A stretch of 64,000 bases of DNA from Protonemura montana (taxonomy: Eukaryota; Arthropoda; Insecta; Plecoptera; Nemouridae): assembly GCA_947568835.1 (NCBI GenBank), contig OX387608.1, forward strand, positions 16,092,535 to 16,156,534, read 5' to 3'. Shown here in pieces: positions 61,201 to 64,000 of this stretch (positions are counted from its first letter, which is position 1; every line of letters starts with the position of its first letter). Below the pieces are notes generated by a model that made no database searches, was not told where the DNA came from, and worked only from the letters and a program-made list of their open reading frames with translations. Both the position numbers and the translations under genes were made by a program.

Positions 61201-64000
61201 CAGATTTAGGTTAAGATATTTCACGGTTTCCCTGGAATTTTTGTTTAAATTAGTCCCGCCGCTTGCTCGATTGAGAGCAAACAAACAAGCAGATAAACAA
61301 ATTTTTATTTTTTATTTAGATTGATTCTTTCTTCGTTCTCTGCCCTGAGCCAAAACCCTTAGCACACATTCTCCGTTCACTTTGAACAAGTCTGAAGCTA
61401 ATCTGAGCTTCATTCCGGTAACAAATACTGACAGATGTTTATTTCTGTGATCGAGAACAAGGTTTGATCCAAGCAACATCTCGTCATTTGTCCGAACAAG
61501 TTTAGCCCCCCGAATCTTCTAGCCTTTCAATTGTTTCATCACAGACTATTTGGTATTTATTTTTCTCTTACAAATGTGCATTTGCTGCACTGTGGTAAGG
61601 TACATGCTACATAGAACCATAGGTACATAGTTACACATGGAATGTAGATTTACAACTATAGTCCATAGACCAACAAATAATTATAATTATGAGGACATAA
61701 ACATCTAATATATAATTACAAATATAGTTACGCAAAATATAATATTATTTTATAATATTTTAAAATCACAACTTACATTGACAATTGTGCACTTGCTATT
61801 CAAAAAAAAAAGTAACAAAAATTTAACTGAGTTTTGAAAGCCAAGTGAAGTCGATCATTCTCCCGACATCTCGTCATTTGTACCGGTTAACTTTAACAAG
61901 AGTGAAAACTTGAAGCCCAACACTTATTAGTGTTGATAATAATAAAATACTCCGCGCATTGCAAGCGTTTGCAATTTAAATCTGATTTCACATCAGAGTG
62001 AAAAATGATTAGAGTTATTTTCCGAAAACAAATGAACCGATGTATTCTGAGTTATGATTTAGAAGGCTGTACTGGTTTCAGGTGCAAATTCAATTAGAAG
62101 TGCACTGGCAGTGAACACCAAGCTACCCTCAGTTATTAGTATAAACTCGATAAATACCAATCAAATTTGACAAAAAAAAAACAATGACAATACTTGAAGA
62201 AACCCATCCAACTCTTTTTGTCAAAAAAACTAGATTTTTAAAAATCTTCCCTCCTCTTCAAAGAGGCGATCACTTATCCCAACCCCATGAAACTGAAATC
62301 TGGATGACCGGATAGCTCAGTTGGTAGAGCAACCAACCGGCAATAGGGAAATCTCTTTAAATTTAAAACAAATAGAAATAGAAAAGTTATGATCGAATTA
62401 TAAAAAAAAAAAAATACGTCAGAGTTTATTTTGAATGAATATTTGAACACAATGATAATAATTAAATAATAATCTTAATGAGATTTCCCTATTGGAAGGT
62501 CCTGGGTTGATATACCGGTTCGTTCGCACATTTTTCCAGACTAGCTCCCGTTCTAACGTGGACGTAAAACAGATAAATTCAAAGAAACAACTCACTTTCA
62601 TTGTGTAGCCATTTTGTTCCTGATTAAGCCACATGGCAGTGTTAGCAGGTTCAACATCGCAACTCTTCCCCACCGACGTCAACAACTTCATCTTCTCCGC
62701 CAGCAGCTCACTCAACCTCATGACCAACGGTTCACATCTTGAATCAAGAAGATGCAGGTCGCTGCCCTCGGCAAGCGCAGTCAACTTATCGTAGTCTTCC
62801 TTCAGGAACATTTTCTCCACCCTCTTCTCATGTATGAACTGGCAACAACAGCAAAAAAACACACTGCGTTAAACTTGTTTTAAAAGATATCCTATATCCT
62901 ATAGACTATATAAAAGTTTTTTAGGCTAAATGAGGGTTTGTTTATTGATTAGGCATCAATTTTTGACAGGGTAATGCTCCTAATAATAAAAAACACATTC
63001 AAATTTATAACGTTCCCGCCCGTCCCTGCACCGGGGCAGGCAGGTAGGACCGACCGGTTTGGCGTGTTGGAAACACTGGTTCTTGTTAGATCACCGAAGT
63101 TAAGCAACACTGCGCTGGGTCAGGTATTGGATGGGTGACCATCATACACATGACCAGTTCTGTTCGGGAGAGAGGTTGGAGGGATGAAAGTTAAGCAACA
63201 CTGCGCTGGGTCAGGTATTGGATGGGTGACCATTATACACATGATCAGTTCTGTTCGGGAGAGAGGTTGGAGGGATGAAAGTTAAGCAACACTGCGCTGG
63301 GTCAGATATTGGATGGGTGACCATCATACACATGACCAGTTCTGTTCGGGAGAGAGGTTGGAGGGATGAAAGTTAGCGCAGCAACTTCACTCGCCTTGCT
63401 TATCAACCTCTCGACAGCATGGATTTGTAGAGGAATCCTGCTGTTCGCGTTGTACCGTCCTTCGGAAGGGACGTTAAGCCGGTGGTCCCCTTGGTCTTCG
63501 ACAGGAGTAGGCTACGTGCCGGCACCGAGTTTCCCCTCCTCCCTTTTAGGCTAGGTTAGGTTCACCATCATCCTCATCATCATCCACTCATTCACCAACC
63601 CCATTAGACCAGTGCCGCATGGGACGTTGTCAAAACAGTGCGTCGTTAAACACCACAAATAATAATAATAAGGTAGGTAGGTAGACGATGCTGAAGAGCT
63701 GCGACCGTGAGGAAAGTCAGTTGACTTCGGTCCTCCTAAGATGTCACCAGTTCATTGATTCCAATCCTAACTCTTGACTTCGTATTTACTTTAATCAGCA
63801 AAACATAACAAATCCAGTCTACTGGTACAGAGCAAAGCATTCTAGTTCTGCTGCGACATTCCCTGGAGTTTTCTTACCTCGATCTTGCCTCGTATGCCCT
63901 GATCGTTGAGTCTCTGCGTAACCCGAGTCTTGTTCATTTCGCTGTGCGTTTTAATGCCGATGAAGCACACGTTGCGATGCAGACTCAGTGGATGCGGTAA
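55203..64000 (-). CDS. Ribosomal L1 domain-containing (RSL1D1-like) protein with two tandem L1 domains, C-terminal 488 aa; 5' end beyond window
   Basis: Minus-strand exons: 63878-64000 (cut by the edge), 62596-62838, 60747-60914, 59553-59597, 58629-58765, 57171-57297, 56860-57102, 55672-55854, 55203-55400 (stop TAG). All junctions are GT/AG and in phase. Two copies of one module are seen: LPHPLSLHR / TLxxLAE.. / VGHAGLTAQELQENI and LPHPLSLDR / KLAALYDTH / VGYTGLTDKQLLENI. The last block matches the VGH.G.....L..NI signature of uL1 ribosomal proteins. The two modules share exon sizes: 41+ and 42 codons, 81 and 81, 56 and 61. A 15-codon acidic linker exon joins them. The C-terminus is Lys/Arg-rich (AKKSSGVKRK, AKKRKAN), typical of nucleolar proteins. 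By family it probably acts in nucleolar ribosome biogenesis. Lengths and phases argue for one gene, though two tandem genes cannot be excluded without the missing 5' end. An uncharacterised L1-fold protein is the alternative. Confidence 0.83.
55855..56859. other. Intron of the L1-domain gene, no element recognised
   Basis: AT-rich intron sequence between exons 56860-57102 and 55672-55854. The introns at 57298-58628 and 58766-59552 contain, besides the listed elements, only unassigned AT-rich sequence. Confidence 0.4.
57318..57650 (-). mobile_element. 3' fragment of a second LINE family (ORF2 C-terminus)
   Basis: Read on the minus strand, this encodes the terminal part of a LINE ORF2 (RNRLKMADNCPIYAGS, LPVELKNLKGYKFK, then a stop near 57400) and a 3' UTR ending in an ATT/TAT repeat tail. 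It is truncated at the 5' side and lies in an intron of the L1-domain gene. Confidence 0.7.
58163..58272 (+). mobile_element. Second tRNA-derived SINE family, complete copy
   Basis: A box ATAGCTCAGTTGGTAGAGCA, B-box-like GGGTTAGTAACCC, tail TTTTTCCAGTCTAGCTTCCT. Different from the tandem-head family; one head only. Confidence 0.8.
59749..59800. repeat. 10-bp tandem repeat (about 5 units)
   Basis: Unit CTTATGGGGT, in an intron of the L1-domain gene. Confidence 0.85.
59990..60265 (+). mobile_element. 3' fragment of a LINE with (ATT)n tail
   Basis: A short open stretch ending NAFYSVNSFLAFKTM-stop near 60104 matches the typical extreme C-terminus of LINE ORF2 proteins. It is followed by an AT-rich 3' UTR, a TATAA repeat near 60145 and an (ATT)n tail at 60237-60264. 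Strongly 5'-truncated; in an intron of the L1-domain gene. Confidence 0.6.
60237..60264. repeat. (ATT)n microsatellite
   Basis: About nine ATT units forming the tail of the 59990-60265 LINE fragment. Confidence 0.9.
60430..60705 (+). mobile_element. 3' fragment of another LINE (CR1/L2-like C-terminus)
   Basis: The frame contains KYSFLNRTSKDWNGM, which resembles the R..SF..RT...WN.LP ending of CR1/L2-type ORF2. It stops near 60620 and is followed by an A-rich tail (AAAATAAATAAG) near 60690. In an intron of the L1-domain gene. Confidence 0.5.
61000..61172. mobile_element. tRNA-like foldback SINE, near-perfect hairpin
   Basis: The left arm from TTTTATTATTAACAACACTA to AAACGGGGA and the right arm from CCCCGTTTGGGCATAAATTT to AACAATAATAAAAT are almost exact inverses around about 15 bases. 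It then continues into the family tail. 88 bases from an exon of the L1-domain gene. Confidence 0.82.
61926..61990 (+). mobile_element. tRNA-like SINE tail fragment
   Basis: TAGTGTTGATAATAATAAAA and GCGCATTGCAAGCGTTTGCA only; intron of the L1-domain gene. Confidence 0.7.
62301..62575 (+). mobile_element. Second tRNA-derived SINE family, split by a MITE
   Basis: GATAGCTCAGTTGGTAGAGC at 62306 and the 3' half (GGAAGGTCCTGGGTTGATAT, TTTTTCCAGACTAGC) after 62490. Interrupted by the 146-bp MITE. Confidence 0.78.
62345..62490. mobile_element. Short form of the same MITE, nested in a tRNA SINE
   Basis: 146 bp bounded by inverted AGGGAAATCTC. It splits a tRNA-type SINE at CCGGCAAT / ATTGGAAGG with an apparent 2-bp target duplication (AT or TA). 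Internal deletion relative to 43659-44103. Confidence 0.8.
63052..63670 (+). mobile_element. 5S-derived SINE, copy 7 (3 head units), full leader and ATA tail
   Basis: The best-preserved copy. The leader GGTTTGGCGTGTTGGAAAC is followed by GTTAGATCACCGAAG (5S A-box region), three head units, the body, and a tail ending in an (AAT)n run. In an intron of the L1-domain gene. Confidence 0.88.

Overview
The window is eukaryotic, from a repeat-rich and intron-rich genome that is most likely an arthropod. The clues are a TTAGG-type telomere-like repeat, TCAGT-type initiators, and arthropod-style Ty3/gypsy, LINE and SINE elements. I cannot place it more finely. By following splice sites I could assemble four host genes. 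They are a selenium-binding-protein/methanethiol-oxidase gene on the minus strand (3' part cut by the left edge, first exon at 10358-10370), a complete 8-exon alpha-tubulin gene on the minus strand (19021-37909, promoter at 37946-37981), a complete 13-exon single-domain angiotensin-converting-enzyme-like peptidase on the plus strand (39526-53841), and a ribosomal-L1-domain (RSL1D1-like) gene on the minus strand (55203 to beyond 64000). Reading frames stay open across every junction: the tubulin exons sum to exactly 450 codons and the ACE exons to 658.

Layout. 1-10370 is the SELENBP gene, whose introns hold inverted telomere-like repeats, SINEs, foldback elements and an 87-bp minisatellite. 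10799-17006 is a Ty3/gypsy retrotransposon with two LTRs I read as identical, sitting just upstream of the SELENBP 5' end. 17.0-19.0 kb is intergenic SINE material. 19.0-37.9 kb is alpha-tubulin; its 10.9-kb first intron carries an intact antisense LINE (27.45-31.75 kb) and several tandem arrays. The tubulin and ACE genes are divergent, with a 1.6-kb spacer largely filled by a 5S-rRNA-like tandem array. ACE and the L1-domain gene are convergent around 54-55 kb.

The host genes are unrelated housekeeping or physiological genes and do not form a pathway. The most unusual feature is the repeat landscape. Two unrelated RNA polymerase III-derived SINE families, one 5S-derived and one tRNA-derived, both carry tandemly multiplied promoter heads of about 92 bp and 52 bp in widely varying copy number. 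Many copies lie within tens of bases of splice sites, and one intron consists almost wholly of such an element. The long open frames over minisatellites (9.5, 24-25 and 35.9-36.7 kb) fall inside introns of real genes and are not proteins.

Protein-level oddities are an alpha-tubulin with Val at the acetylation position 40, an ACE with a terminal hydrophobic anchor-like tail, and an L1-domain protein with two tandem L1 domains whose exon structure is repeated.
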